Assembly: GCA_003439945.1 (NCBI GenBank)
Contig: QVRM01001782.1
Span: 372,001-436,000, forward strand
DNA length: 64,000 nucleotides
Direction: 5' to 3'
Source of the DNA: Dermanyssus gallinae
Lineage: Eukaryota; Arthropoda; Arachnida; Mesostigmata; Dermanyssidae
The notes below the pieces were generated by a model that had not been told where the DNA came from, did no database searches, and worked only from the letters and a program-made list of their open reading frames with translations. Of this stretch, positions 50,308 through 63,586 are shown piece after piece. The translations under genes and the position numbers were made by a program. Each line of letters starts with the position of its first letter. Positions within the stretch are counted from its first letter, which is position 1.

Positions 50308-52400
50308 CGCGGCGGTCGCGAGCGGGATTCACGCAAAACCGAACAAGCTGACAGGCCAAACGCCAAAAACGCAAGGCCGACGAGCTACGCAAAAAGCCTT
50401 CGCCGGAACACAGCGATAGCGATTCCACCTGGTGAGGAGACCACTTGGTCGGTGTAGCAGCACTTTGTCGGAGTGTCGAATCGAACAAAAACAACTACAG
50501 CAGCAACAAGATCAACAACAATCAACAATCAAAGTGCGTGACGAGATCTAACGATGATGGTGGTGGTGGTGGTGGTGATGATGATGATGATGATGAGGCG
50601 AGTTGTTTAGCTGTTCGCCTGCTCCGCAATTCTCGATCTCCACCTTCTCACTGTGAGGAAAAACAACCAAACACACCTGCAGCAGCCTGACTTCCTGCCA
50701 ACCACCCAGCCTGCCACCGAGTTAGGTCATCCAGCCACATCTAATTGATGGTCACTGCCGCACTATAATAATAATAATAATAATAATAGTAATCACGTAG
50801 TCCGGCCACCTACATACATGATTCCGTAGCAGCGACAGTACTAGTTGTCGTAGTAGTAGTAGCAGTAATTATTGTTATTGTTATTGTTGTTGTTGTTGTT
50901 GTTGTTGTTGAGGAGAAGGTAGACAAGGTGACTGACAGAAAACTCGACGAAAACGGAGGGGGAAGAATTAGCGTCTCTCTTCGTTGCCGTTTCTGCTTCT
51001 GCTGTGGTCACTAAGAACGTAATGTGGTATTTCTGGTTTTTGTAGCGCGGTTTCGAGACCGATTCGACGGACTAGCTTCGTCACGAACAAAACGGACCTA
51101 GCGAACACCGTAAGATGCGGCTTCAGGCGCCACTTTAGGTGGAAACATCCCTTTCGAACTTTCGTTTCCGAGACTGTCGTCGGCCGCAGCAGCTTCTTCT
51201 TCTGTTGTTGTTGTTGTTGTTAACTCGAATTGCACCTGCTCTTCACCTGCTCGTCGGCCAACCACGACGATGATGATGATGATGATACTTATTAATATTA
51301 TTATTATTATTATTATTGCTCTCCCCGTACACCACCTGCACTGCTGCAGCGAGATTTGGCAGCACGAGCGGAGATGAGCGACTGAATTCTTTCTTACTTA
51401 ATTCTCGATCACAACTTTGTTGGTTAAGCTACCTATTGCGCTACGATGATTGTTACACGATTCGACATGCACTGGACCAGCAACGGGGATGATGGTGTTT
51501 GTGGTAGCGATGCTGATGTTGGCGCTGGGGCTGGTGGTGGTGATAGTGTTGTTGTTGTTGTTGTTGTTGTTGTTGCTGCTGCTGTTATTGCTACCACCGA
51601 GCATGAAGACCATGATGGCTTCTGCCTCATGCTGATTGATGTTGCTGCTGTTGTCTGAGGCCGCTACCGCCGCCGAAGTCGAATCGGTAGCTGATCGGCG
51701 ACCAATTTACTTAGTGAACGCTCGGCGAGCTGGCTAGTTCTGGCTTCTCGATTTTCGGGTTTCACAAATCTCTAGGCTGGTAGAGCTGCCGCCTCAGCCG
51801 CTTGAGGCACGGTTGCTGTGAGGAGGCGGGCCGCTTGTTTGCATCTGATCCATGTTGTTGGTTGGACGTGGGTGGACGGACTATCCTTCGTCGTCGTCGT
51901 CGTCGTTGTTCACGTACTTCTACTGCAACTACTACAGGCTTTGGTAGGCGGGTAATCTCTGCTTTGTCGACGCTGTTCGGTCAGCAATAGTGAAAAGTGT
52001 CCACACTCGCTGCTGCACTCTCTTGCTGACTGACCAGCCAAAGCTCCAGCCTCTCACCTAGTCTCAGCACTCAGCGAACACGGCACCACGACGCCAGCCA
52101 GACACCTTTGCGGAGCGGAGCGGAGCTGCCGCACACTCGACGGCCTACAACAATACATTGCCACAGTCAGCACCGTCCCAAGCGTTGCACTTCGTTTCAC
52201 CAACAAGCGGAGGTCGCCATCTTCGTCTGTTACACAACACCCACAGACTAACGCAAACAGGAAGCTTCGCTTGCCGAACGCCTAACTGTCGCGGGAAGCT
52301 TCGAACCGCCAAAGTTTGAATCGGGAGCGCCAGCGACCCGGCAACTAGCAATAATCAGGACACTGGGTAAACACTAGCGATTGTAGTACATACAGATCGA
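50308..52400 (-). promoter_or_regulatory. Trinucleotide-rich upstream region of FBXO11
   Basis: Upstream of the predicted start are many (GTT)n, (GAT)n, (AAT)n and (GTC)n runs (for example 50562-50596, 50767-50790, 50872-50912, 51205-51222, 51263-51316, 51545-51575) in a fairly GC-rich setting. Probably 5' UTR and promoter; no core promoter motif was identified. Open frames here translate the repeats. Confidence 0.4.
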
Positions 52401-53159
52401 GTGTTGTTAACTTCGACAGCAACAATTGTTCGGCGATTCATAAACGTTAAAGTGTGATGAAAACGACTAAGTTGTACATAAACAGAAACCGTGCAAACAA
52501 ATATACACACAATTATGGTTAGGCGACGACATTTACTGGGAGCTTCTGGCTACACCTGTCTAATAATTGCTGAGCGCGATTGAGCGCCTACATTTGCACA
52601 ATTGCTGTTATCGTAAATACGAAATATGCCAAAGCGACTGATTAATTAATGCAAATTGCTTATCGATGTAAAAAAAAATCATAGAGAGTGGCCAAACTAA
52701 TTTGTAATAAAAAAAAGACAAAAAATAAAAAAAATAGCTTTACTGTATAGTAGTACAGTAATCCGAGTCTCCACAGTAACTCCGAGAGAAAACCTGATCA
52801 GGTAATCTTGGCTAAATTCATAAAGATCAACTGATGACACCCTTTGTTAAGTGTTCGATTACAATGAGATATGCAGTCGCATTTTTGTGAATGAACAAAG
52901 CTTCCATTGCTCACAAGAAAGTCGTACTGTGATGAATGTGTGAACTGCTTAGTCCTGTGGGAGACAAAATGCGTGAAACCGAGCTTACGAAACCGCCGCG
53001 GCCTACTCGAAAGGGAATCCGTATTTACCTGGTATATTTGCTTCACATTTTTTTTTGTTTTGATTGTTATTCTCGATCAGACCGTATTACATTATTGACA
53101 TATAATAGTCGAACCATTTGTTTTATTTAACTCATAACGGGGTGTAAACAATTGTTCCT

Positions 53160-53421
53160 CAGCGAGCGTGACGACAAACTACACCAGCCCTAGGTCCAGG
53201 CCCGGTGTCGACCACCTGGACAAGGTACCAAGCACCGCCGTGGTGTTACCGCGTTGTATATTTAATGACAGCCTTTGCCGGAAAAATTCATCAGCGCGTA
53301 GGTCCCGCGTGGTCAATCTTAAACACTTGCATAGCTTAGTAATAACTCCCTCTGTAATTTTAATTGACATATAATTAATATAAACAAAATAATATAAACT
53401 ATGGCCGTAGGTAGCAGACAC
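53160..53421 (-). mobile_element. Retroelement 3' end related to the 35380 relic
   Basis: The minus strand reads LRADEFFRQRLSLNIQRGNT, then TAVLGTL, similar in order to [19 protein letters not shown] and VAVVGSL at the end of the relic at 35380. The plus-strand text GCGAGCGTGAYRAYAAACTACA also recurs near 58396. Confidence 0.5.
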
Positions 53422-53438
53422 CGGAAACTGCCAGACTA

Positions 53439-53631
53439 AAAAAATCCTTTCGGGGCTGACTCTCAGCTAAGATTTAACGTCCATGGGACTGCTTTTCGCA
53501 TTGCTTCATAGACGGACCCCCATAAATACAAATGTGCAACGGTGGGGCTCGAACCCGCGCACATATGTGTCTCCTCCGGTCGCGAGGCGCAGACGCATGC
53601 CACCACGCCACGGGTTCGAATGAAAAAAAAA
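53439..53631 (-). repeat. tRNA-derived SINE, copy 2, with target duplication
   Basis: Same A-box/B-box layout and tail as the copy at 37730. It is bounded by a perfect 10-bp direct repeat, TGCCAGACTA, at 53429-53438 and 53632-53641, the mark of a retrotransposed insertion. Confidence 0.85.
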
Positions 53632-54251
53632 TGCCAGACTAGTATCCTGCATGTGCAACCTAATCATAAGAATTTTTAATTCTGGGGTAAACCCGCATTA
53701 TATTTGAAACTTTATAAGCACGTTATTCGGCTCGACTTTTTTAACGTCGGTCACATTTCACGGCAGAGCCGTAAAGGAACTTGAATATATTTTAGAGCGC
53801 TCTGTCAGCACAAAGGCATGATATGGTACCAGTGTTGATTAGCTTATAAATTAACGCTAAAGCTCCCAAGAAAAATTACCTTTGGGGGTTCAAGCGGCAA
53901 TTCAAGGACGGAGTCAGTTACCTCGCCACTAAACAAGTTGAGAAACGGAGTTTATTTTTAGCCTTCCGGGACGGCTGTGTTAGATGTTGTGAATAATTGC
54001 TTGGCATGGAGAGCGGCGAGACGCGCACATGTCGATCTAAAGGCTTTGTTGCGTTGACAATACCCTTTCGTAAATATAGACTTCTTAAAAATAGGCATTT
54101 TTTTAACTTCTATGTAATTTTTTCACTTCAATTAATTTTATTATTTAATTTTATGGTTACAGAGAAATGTGAATAAAACTAACTACACCTGGGCTTGTGA
54201 GGAGTGCTACCAGTCGAGCTTATTTTCGAGGCAGCCCCTCATTGTGCCCAT

Positions 54252-54950
54252 TTTTTTTTTTTTTTGTGGAGGAGGGTGAATGCATTTACGCACGCTTCGA
54301 GTACGGATTATTTCCGCTCTCGAGAGCAGTGTGGGGCTCGACCCTGGCGGTTGGATGTTAATCCGCCAAGACCACTACCCACTAAACATACCTCCCCCCT
54401 TAAGTTTCACTCTCTAATGGCCCAGATATCCATAGAACAGTACTATGGGCCATTAGGAGAAGTGGCGAGCGCCTAACGGATCATTTGGCCGAGGTCACTC
54501 ACGGGTTCCCCCACCAGTCCGACGTGCTTGTCCCAACACCTGCGAACCCGTTTGATTACAAGCCACGTCATCTGTTGATGTCGTAAGCGCTATCCGTTCT
54601 CTTCTGTACCTGCCAAGCTCCGCTTTCTTTTTCATCACCGCAATTGCCATTTCCTCGCCTAGCCTCCATGCCGATGCTGTGCTGCATATGTACTCTACAA
54701 ACGTTCTCATGTCACTTTTCGGCGGGTCTGGTATCCCGAATCCTTGTTTTCCTGCTTCTTTGGCCCATCTCAATCGTAGCAGCGCTATGGCGGTTGTCCT
54801 TGCCTGCTCTAGTCCCTTGCATTTTAAGAGAGTGTGCTCGGGGTCATCGTCGATGCCGTCTTCACAGTGCACGCAGGTTACCGAGGGAGCTTTGCCTATA
54901 CGAGCTGTGCCCATAATTGCTGCCGACTCCCTGTATAGTATATAAGGCTA
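54252..54950 (-). mobile_element. 5'-truncated LINE with poly(A) tail
   Basis: The minus strand ends in an A-run (T-run at about 54252-54266 on the plus strand). Before it, 54495-54914 encodes an ORF2 C-terminus: TCVHCEDGIDDDPEHTLLKC is a C-x2-C-x9-H-x5-C-type knuckle, followed by ARTTAIALLRLRWA and a basic tail. About 230 bp of 3' UTR separates the two. No reverse-transcriptase core remains, as expected from 5' truncation at insertion. The intact 140-codon frame suggests recent insertion. Confidence 0.8.
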
Positions 54951-56488
54951 TCAATGTGCCTTTAATTATTAAGAACGAGGATCCGGGTCGGCTTTAGTAG
55001 TTCACTAGTTAGGCTGACAATTCACCCGACCACGTTAAAAACTACGTTAAAGTGTAGTTTCTTGGTCTCTACGGCGTATAACTAACATTGTCCTTGGTTT
55101 TGGTTTGTAGACTATAAAATGTCAGGTTGCAACTAATACAGGAATAAATACTATGGCACTCATCCAATTCATAAAGATATTATATCCAATAAACCCGCGG
55201 CGGGTATATCTGCGATATTAGCGTTGACCCGAACGCGGCTCAGCAATATAGAAAACGCGTTTTTATTACGTATTATTTATTATGCCGAAGCCGTTGGTTT
55301 GAAGGTTCCAACGAAATTTCCAAAGTGAAATACTCGGAATGTTCAGTGGGAGATGCGCTACCACTTCACTTACCAGTTCCTTACGATTTCTGTGTTCATG
55401 TATAGACCCTTGATAGACCTAATAATAAAGTCGTCGGCTGAGCGTGAATATGCTGTAGAAGAAGTGGAATTGGAATACAAAGATCCTGCATCAAGTGCAG
55501 AGTGGGTTCAGATACAACTATGTGGATGCGACCCCATCATCCAAGACGTTTCACGGCACACGCTCAGAAAAAGGGCAAGGGCGTAAGCCTTTTTTTATGC
55601 TACTGGAGATACGACTGCTCTGGGATTTTCTCAACCATCAGAGTTTAGACATTTTATGAGTACATATTGTACACCACTTTGCGAACGTACCTATTGTCCA
55701 ACAGGATACCGATTATAAAGCTGAGCCAAAGCGTTGTAATGGTGACAGATTAATCTTTCGCACGCCATGCTCGAACGCCTGGTTTGCAACTCTTCGTACA
55801 AACAGTTAGAAGTGCGCTATAATATGCTTCTGTGACTGATCAGCCCTTATGTAAACTGTACATGCAGATAATCCATAAGAATCTCAAAAACAGTGGCTAC
55901 CTACTTGGTTATCTTTTCGGCCGACAAAGCAGTCTTCATTTTGTTGCGGCGCGGGTGGATACGTTTAAGTCTCGTTCGCAGTCACGACCATGTGGATTTT
56001 GCTTAAGCACCGACTTTAATCTGTTCGACACTGACACACACGAAAGATTGTTTTTCCTGCTTTTTCTACACGTTCATAGATCAGCTCTTAAATTGGCGAC
56101 AAGTCCAGTTTCCCCAAGCATCAACATACCGTCCATTGTCTGTAAGGCTGAGGTTTATTACGAACCAAGCACAAGACTCCACGTCGACAAATGTGTAAAC
56201 GTCAGCACGTGACCGAAATTGAGAATGACGATGTCATGAATCGTTCTTATATGTTTAGTGTGCACGCCTGTATGTGTGTGTGCTTACCTGAATGCATATT
56301 GATCTTATGACTTTTATCACTATTGTGAATACCAACAAAAGGTGAGAATAATTTAATTTAATGCAGTATGTCTCTCATACTAAGATGCCTACGAATATCA
56401 GCTATCTCACATTCGGTGGATATCTACTGGATATCTAGGGCGCTCTTCATATACTTCAATCAACTTGACTTTTAGTGACCTTGATATA
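54951..56488. other. Gene-free stretch
   Basis: Short open frames on the plus strand (55353-55586 and 55832-56212) resemble nothing known and have no splice-bounded partners. Nothing else seen. Confidence 0.5.
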
Positions 56489-56514
56489 TTTATATATATA
56501 TATATATATATATA
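56489..56514. repeat. (TA)n array, left half split by the Tc1 element
   Basis: TA run ending exactly at the element's left end; the run resumes at the right end (58053-58071). Confidence 0.9.
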
Positions 56515-58052
56515 CAGTCACTGAAAAAAATATAGAGCCACCCATGTTTGCCACATTTCACGCATTTATTATAACCGATTGTGTAAAGATCATAATGATA
56601 CATGCTCACAGAGTAACAGCGGATACTTTTATCGACATTTGGAGTATCGGGTTACCTTAAAACACGAGATTTCGACATTTGGCACAGCTACGCTGCGAAA
56701 AAATTATAAAGTCACCACCAAGATGCATGTCTTAGCGAGTGAATTGAGTGGAATAACAACGTACCAGAAATTTTTCTGTGCTGAAACGATGGGTTTGGGT
56801 CGGCGTCTCACGAGTGACGAAAAGACCCAAATCAAGGCTTATAAGGATGTCGGCCTCTCTAATCGGGAAATTTCCCGTCAATTGGGGCGTTCTCGCCAAG
56901 TAGTGAACAACTTCGTGAATTTGGGTGAAAAATACGGCGTAAAAAAGAGTCCGGGGCGTCCAAATGCCATTTCGGAACGAAACAAGCGCGCAATTTTGAA
57001 GATAGCCTCGAACTCTGCGCTCTCGGCAAATGCAATTGCGGCGGCGGCCGGTGTGCAAACGAACGTGCGAAATGTGCAAAACCTCCTCAGGAAGACACTT
57101 TGGCTCACGAGAAAAAACTTAAGAGAAAACCACGATTGACCGCTGAGCATCAGAAAGCTCGTCTCGACTTTGCCCAGGTTACGATGTCATGGACCACTGA
57201 ATGGCACCGAGTGCTCTTTTCGGATGAAAAAAAGTTCAATTGTGATGGACCGGATGGATTTAACTATTATTTCCACGATGTGCGCAAGGAAGAACGATTT
57301 TTGTCAAAACGGGACTCAGGTGGCGGTTCGGTGATGGTCTGGGCCGCTGTCGGGTATTATACAAGGTCGCCGATTGTGTTTTTAGACGGTTGTGTTAATT
57401 CGACGCGCTCTAGGGATCTACTAGAAGAGCAATCCGCACATTTTTAGCTGATGGGAGGACCCGACTTTGTTTTTCAACACGATAATGCCCCGATTCACAC
57501 TGCTAAGTTGATCGAAAGCTGGTTCGAACAACGCCACATTGAGGTCCTACGCTGACCTGCAGTCTCACCTGATCTTAATATTATCGAGAATGCCTGGGGC
57601 TGGCTCGCCCGAAAGGTTTACACCGACGAAAAACAATTTTCGAACCAGGTAGAACTAAAAAAAGCAATTGTGAAGGCTTGGGACGAGCTCTCGCAGAACG
57701 TCATCCAAAATTTGTTCAACACTATACCAAACCGCATTTTTGAAGTTATCCGACGTAATGGGAAGCTCGCTAAATATTAAGTATAGTTGTTAGGTGCCGT
57801 GAAATGAGCCCAAACGTTGTTATTCCACTCAATTCACTCGCTAAGACATGCATCTTGGTGGTGACTTTATAACTTTTTCGCAGCGTAGCTGTGCCAAAAG
57901 TCGAAATCTCGTGTTTTAAGGTAACCCGATACTCCAAATGTCGATAAAAGTATCCGCTGTTACTCTATGAGCATGTATCATTATGATCTTTACACAATCG
58001 GTTATAATAAAGGTGGCAAACATGGGTGACCCTATATTTTTTTCAGTGACTG
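56515..58052 (+). mobile_element. Tc1-like transposon with about 240-bp inverted repeats
   Basis: Ends CAGTCACTGAAAAAAATATAG and its complement, each preceded by TA and embedded in (TA)n. The left (56515-56763) and right (57813-58052) arms are near-identical inverted repeats apart from a short indel. The transposase reads GRRLTSDEKTQIKAYKDVGL (HTH start), GRSRQVVNNF, SPGRPNAIS (GRPR-like hook), then after a frameshift near 57100 VLFSDEKKFNCDG (first Asp), HDNAPIHTAK (second Asp) and SPDLNIIENAWG (Glu): DD34E. Beyond the frameshift, there is a stop before FQHDNAP and a TGA where the family usually has a Trp before PAVSPDLN. Inactive but very well kept. Confidence 0.93.
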
Positions 58053-58588
58053 TATATATATATATATATATTGAGATTTTAGCAAAATGTTAGAGTAGTG
58101 ACGTAAAATAAAAAGTGAAACAGAGTAGTATCTACGGTCGCGTACAACCTTCCGCGGTTCACCTGTCCGCGTGAGAGCCGCTAAAGTGAATTTGAAGCGT
58201 GGTGAACAGCACTGTCCAGGACAAATGGTTCTGAACAAATGGTGTAAGAATTTTTATGAAGGGCGGAAATCAATATCGATCTGCCCAGACCTGGTCAGGC
58301 AAACACCGTTATCGACACTGATTCATTGCTATGGTTTATGAAGTGAGTAGAGATATTCGAAGTGTTTCAACTCTGAAATCTGCACAGCTAAGGAACGGCG
58401 AGCGTGATAATAAACTACAGCAGTCCTACCTCTAGCTAATTTGAGACATTTACATTCCTTATTAATATCTCCTTTGTTCATTTCACCTAGGCCAGCTAAG
58501 GTCAAAGGTCTCAAAGTATTTATATATATATAGAGAGAGAGAAGAAAATGACGTCAAAAACAGAATAACACAGTAGAGAAATTCCTTT

Positions 58589-58677
58589 ATTCAAGATGTC
58601 ATGTTGTAATTGTATAAGTTAACAGCACCGCGGTATATTCAAGATGTCCTGTTGTAATTGTATAAGTTACCAGCACC
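58589..58677. repeat. 48-bp tandem duplication
   Basis: ATTCAAGATGTCATGTTGTA... and ATTCAAGATGTCCTGTTGTA... begin 48 bp apart (58589 and 58637) and differ at very few positions. Function unknown. Confidence 0.85.
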
Positions 58678-58832
58678 ACTAGCGCTCAAATGGGGTGAGC
58701 CTCACGCTAGATCCGAAGATGAGGCGACGTTCAGCGAAACTGCCGTACCATCGAATGCCGCTCCTGCTGTTAAAGAAAAATAAGGTTATTTTATTAAGTT
58801 GACTCTCCCCAATACGTGCATACAAATACAGA

Positions 58833-58836
<4 letters not shown>

Positions 58837-58868
<32 letters not shown>
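58837..58868. repeat. (TA)n array
   Basis: Pure TA run in the region downstream of the FAM177 gene. Confidence 0.9.
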
Positions 58869-58869
<1 letters not shown>

Positions 58870-58870
<1 letters not shown>

Positions 58871-60875
58871 TAGGCAAGCCAATTTCGTCACAATAATTCA
58901 GTAGATCTTGAATCCGCAGATATGTGATTAAGAGTAATTACGGGTGCGTATGTGTGTAGATCTGCATATTTGAATTTGGTTAAATAATATAATTTCATTC
59001 TAATATACAAATAGGCCAATTTAAAAGCAAAACTTGTGGGCACAACGGACAAAGAGTCGACTGCGTCATTAGAAATAAAAGTTCGCCATTAGAAAAAATA
59101 CGAAAAATGGTAGTCTAATTTACACGCTCTTTTTGGAAGCGAGATTGACCAGGCAGAAAATACAATTGTCAACGAAAAACTGTAGCCATTTAAACACGGG
59201 AAAATTCCAGGTACATTCCATGTCCACAGAGAGCTCCTCTAAAACAATAGTTTGGGCAACTACTGTGCAATCTGCCCAAAGTTAGATCGTCTTCATATAC
59301 TTTGATCCTCATTTAAAACGTACTTGACAAGGTGGCCGCTAACTTTGGCGTGGGTCTACATCGTTGGTGCACATACAATATCAAGCCGATCTTCCTTAAT
59401 AATAGGTTTGCGTTAATCCTCGTGTGAGATGTGCATAACAAGCAAGTTTGCACTTCTCTTCTCTTTAAAAAAAAATTAACTCATATTAGGGTACGTACAA
59501 TTGTAAACATAGCGTAAATATAGATGCTAACAAAATGGCTAACCCTTAAGAAGCAGCTTGGTCTTGCGTTAAATAATTACAACGAAATACTCAGTCAGAG
59601 TTTTCCTAGCACAGCATGCGTAAATACCAAACGTGCACCACGAAATGACGGTCAGAAGATGTGCAGTACCACGGGCCTAACTTGTCTTGCTAAGTGTTAG
59701 TTTGATATGCATAGGTTCGTAAACGCGTTACCGATTTTATTTTCGATACAGTGTTTATCTGTAGTTCGGTAGTAAGACGAAGACCGTATCTATGAGACGA
59801 ACCATTGCAGATCTAACGCAATATAGTTAATCGTTCTTAGCAATGCAATCTACCTGCTTTTTTTATAACATAGACTGAAGAGAATACACACTCCTTACCA
59901 AAACAGCAACATAATTTTTATTTTAGAAATGATGAAATGCGATCGACACACAGATTCTAGTAATACCATAGTAGAGGCAATTTATAGATATGAAGGTGAT
60001 TCAGCAAAGTGAAGGTGGCCACACCGGAACCACGAAACTCTAGAAACCGTTGCCCACACGTTATATGTTCGTGTAGCAGTTCTAGAGTTCTAGGTATTCC
60101 ATACTACAAAATTAATGTTGCCGAATTTGCACTTTTGCATTGTTTACTTCTCCGGCTAATAAGCACGTGGTCACGTACAAAATTATACATCTTAACTTAA
60201 GTGAATATCAAATTGAATTGCAAAGCAAAATAAATACATAATTAAACGAATTAGTGATAACTAGTTCGTTTAACTACGAACTGAACTAAGAAGCAAGAGT
60301 TAGGAGCAAACAAGCAGAGTCGTTTCGCTCGCAGAGAGGTTAACTAAATACCTGAGTTTCTTGGTGTTTAGATAAACGTCTTTCTTTTTTCGTCTTTCCA
60401 AATCGAGCCCCAAGAAAGTTTGATTTAAAAAGATCTAAATCGTGCTTCCAAGTACGACACCCTTGTTTGTACCCTGTCGCGTTAAACACCGCAGAAGTAA
60501 TAACTGCAAAGTGTTATGTCAATTTGGTGACACTCTCGTAAGGTACCGAAAAAGACACGCTTAGTTTTAGCTACTGGGCCATTCGTCATCTATCATTACG
60601 TGTAGATTAAGATGTATTGAACAGAAACATAAATCCACAAAAAGATGCCCTACAACTTATCACACATTGTTCGATAATACTTACCGTGTGTCAGCATACG
60701 GTTACACAAATGTACTGTATCATCAATACATTGGCCCCCATCCATAGCTTGCCAAAAATTGTATCAATAAAGTAGTTTCACTTTCTCCAGCGGAAAATTT
60801 TTAAATATTATGATTTGACTGGGTAAGGTGAGATGAACATACCTCAGTAAAGTGACCTCCTGTATAGGATAGATT
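58870..60875. other. Gene-free stretch downstream of FAM177
   Basis: Nothing recognisable; it should include the 3' UTR of the FAM177 gene. Confidence 0.5.
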
Positions 60876-63531
60876 CTAATGAACAATGTCGCGTGAGTTT
60901 GAGATGGGTGTGGAACTGGCGAGGGGTGAGGATAAATTACGAGGAAGACGATTGTGAAATAAGGATTGAAGTTTGGAATTGACAGGCGTACCCATGGGCG
61001 GTGTTGCTGACACAGGCTCGCCTTCCGGCTTCGCCAAGGACTTATTCCACGACGCGTCCTCCACTGCCGCTCGCTGCCGCTCAGCCTCCTGCAGATATAA
61101 AAAAAGCGAGAACAAACATCGTAAGCATTAATCTTTGTATGTAGCCGTAGAGTACTTATAGTATAATCTAAATGCTGTGTCACTACGGTGACGTTACGGT
61201 AATACCATTTACCTTCTCCGGGTATTGATCTGATTGTAAACGTTTAGCATTATCTAGCGAGCTTAGTGGTTAAAGTAACGCAGAGTATAAAGTACGACTT
61301 TTATGAACAGTACAAAAACAAACTTTATACGATCGTATAATGGCAAATCGTATGCAAAACATGACCATTAAATATAAAGAGAAATATTACTAGTCAAACA
61401 CTAGAACTTGTTGAGAGATGGCAAAAACAGTGCTTATTGGAGTATAATTATGTTTGCGCTTTAGATTTAAATTGTGTTAAAGCTGTCCGAATACATTTAC
61501 ATACTGCCTAAAGCCCATTTTTGGAAAATATAACGCTGACAAGCCTCAAAAAGCTAGCTAAGATCACGCCCAAGTGCTTAATTCATATTCGCTACCACGT
61601 ACACAGTTTAAAGTATATTTAAACACACTGTGGGATTATATCAGGTTTGAAATCTAAGAGAGCATATGCTCATTAGATGGAGAAATCGAATGGCGTAAAG
61701 TCCTCCATGTTTGCTGCACAGCACCCGAATAAAGCCGCCGCTGAGCATAGGCTGAATGGAAAGCAACATATACGATCAAGTGTCCTCGACTCTTGCCAAG
61801 CGCCAAAGCTTGCTGGTGAGACTTGCTGTTTGGTGGCTGAGTCTCACACTGTCGGACTGTGAGCATGTTAGGGGATGTTATGTTAGCTTACTTCTCACTA
61901 ACCAGGATTCTCGGGAAATTTGAAGACTGTTTGTACGGGCTGGAACAGAGCACTAAAGAACTCGCAGGTAAAAAAAAAGAATAGCGGGGGACTGCAATAC
62001 CGCAAGCGTGGCGTTGACAAGGGGCATGAAGGAATCCTACATAGATCTCACTATGGTTGGCGTAATGTTAATACTTGGAGAGCAAAGAGCAACGCTAAGA
62101 CGATGAGTGACCAAAATACGTTTATCTCACTCTGACTGCGCCCTCCGGAAAACAAGGGTGACACGCCCTCCGGAAACCTCCTTAATACGATGGAGAAGGT
62201 AATGGAGAGCTTTAGACGAGGTCGATCCACTCTGGACGCACTGAAGAAAATGCCATAGCGGACGCTGAAAGAAACCACTCGGTCGTAGTAGACAAGAAGC
62301 CTCGTTGCTCCCGCCGTACTAGATGCGCGAAACGCGTTCAACAAAGGAAACCAGTATCGCCATACCCGCGGAGCATAATATCGACGTACCTCAACGAGGG
62401 GGGGCCTTGGGACGGGAGACAGAAGACAGGTCTATAGTCACCGCTAAAGTGCCGCGAAGCTCCATATTGAGCTCAATTATCTGTAACGTAGCATATCACA
62501 GCGTTCTAGAGATCGAAGACCTACCCAGCGGTGTAGAAACCTTGGCCTTTACCGACGATTTGGCCCTTTTAGTATTTGCTGGCAGGAGGGAACCCAGGGT
62601 AAACAAGGTTAAGCAAAAAGGGAAGACGGTGCAGCTAGGCCTTCGGCGCGGTCTCGACACGCATATAGCTAGAGAAGTGAGACTCCTCCTTAACGATCTC
62701 AAAGAAATGCCACGTCATTCCGAGCCTGGAGAGTATGGAGGAACACGGGTTTAGTGGGTTTGCGAGTCCCACGCTAGTTGTTGGCAACTTCCAGCAACAC
62801 ATGTGCACTATGAATATCCCGAAACCTCCCATAAAAAGGCAAGCTCGATCTCTCTTTGGCCTGGGGCAACCCAGTCCGCTAAACTTCGCTTTCGGAGTTG
62901 TGTTCATCCTATCCGGCCAGCCTCTCTAGCCACACCAGCTACAAGCCCTTATTTTCTACAAGACTTTGTTCCACAATGTTAACATCTTGTTTCCATATTT
63001 CTGCTGATTGGCAGGTGAGGTGTACAAGCTAGCTCACTCCTCCAGTGCGGCTTGCCTTCACGTGGACGGGTTTTTTCTCAGCCCACGCAAGGTTTGGCAT
63101 CGATAGCATAGCCAGTCTGGTAGAGATATCTAGATGTTCCATGGTCTGTTAGTGAATGCATAGGTAGTTATTATTATTCGCCTCCTGGCTTGTCGATCTA
63201 GTTTTGAATGAAGGGAATATTAGCTCTTATCCGAGCCCCCAAATCTCTCGGGGTTTTCTCCTCCTCCGCTTGTCATTTGGTCAAGGCTTTCTCCACTTTG
63301 GTCATCTATCTTTTCGAGGTTTTGGCTTACACATTTTTTGTCTCATCCACTTGTCGTTTCAGGGTACAGTTCTTGCTAGAACCAGGGCGTGCAAAGCAAT
63401 ATGCAGTTCCAGAACACTGTAAACCTTCCTCCGGACATGCGTAGTCAATGCTTCTTTAGAACATTTTTTACTAATATCATACGAAAAGAAGGACGGACTC
63501 TACTACAAACACCAATATTTTACTTTAACGA

Positions 63532-63586
<55 letters not shown>

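Noticed and set aside
55353..56212. Two plus-strand ORFs that might be a small gene
   Set aside because: No homology, no splice partners and ordinary lengths for chance ORFs in this DNA.
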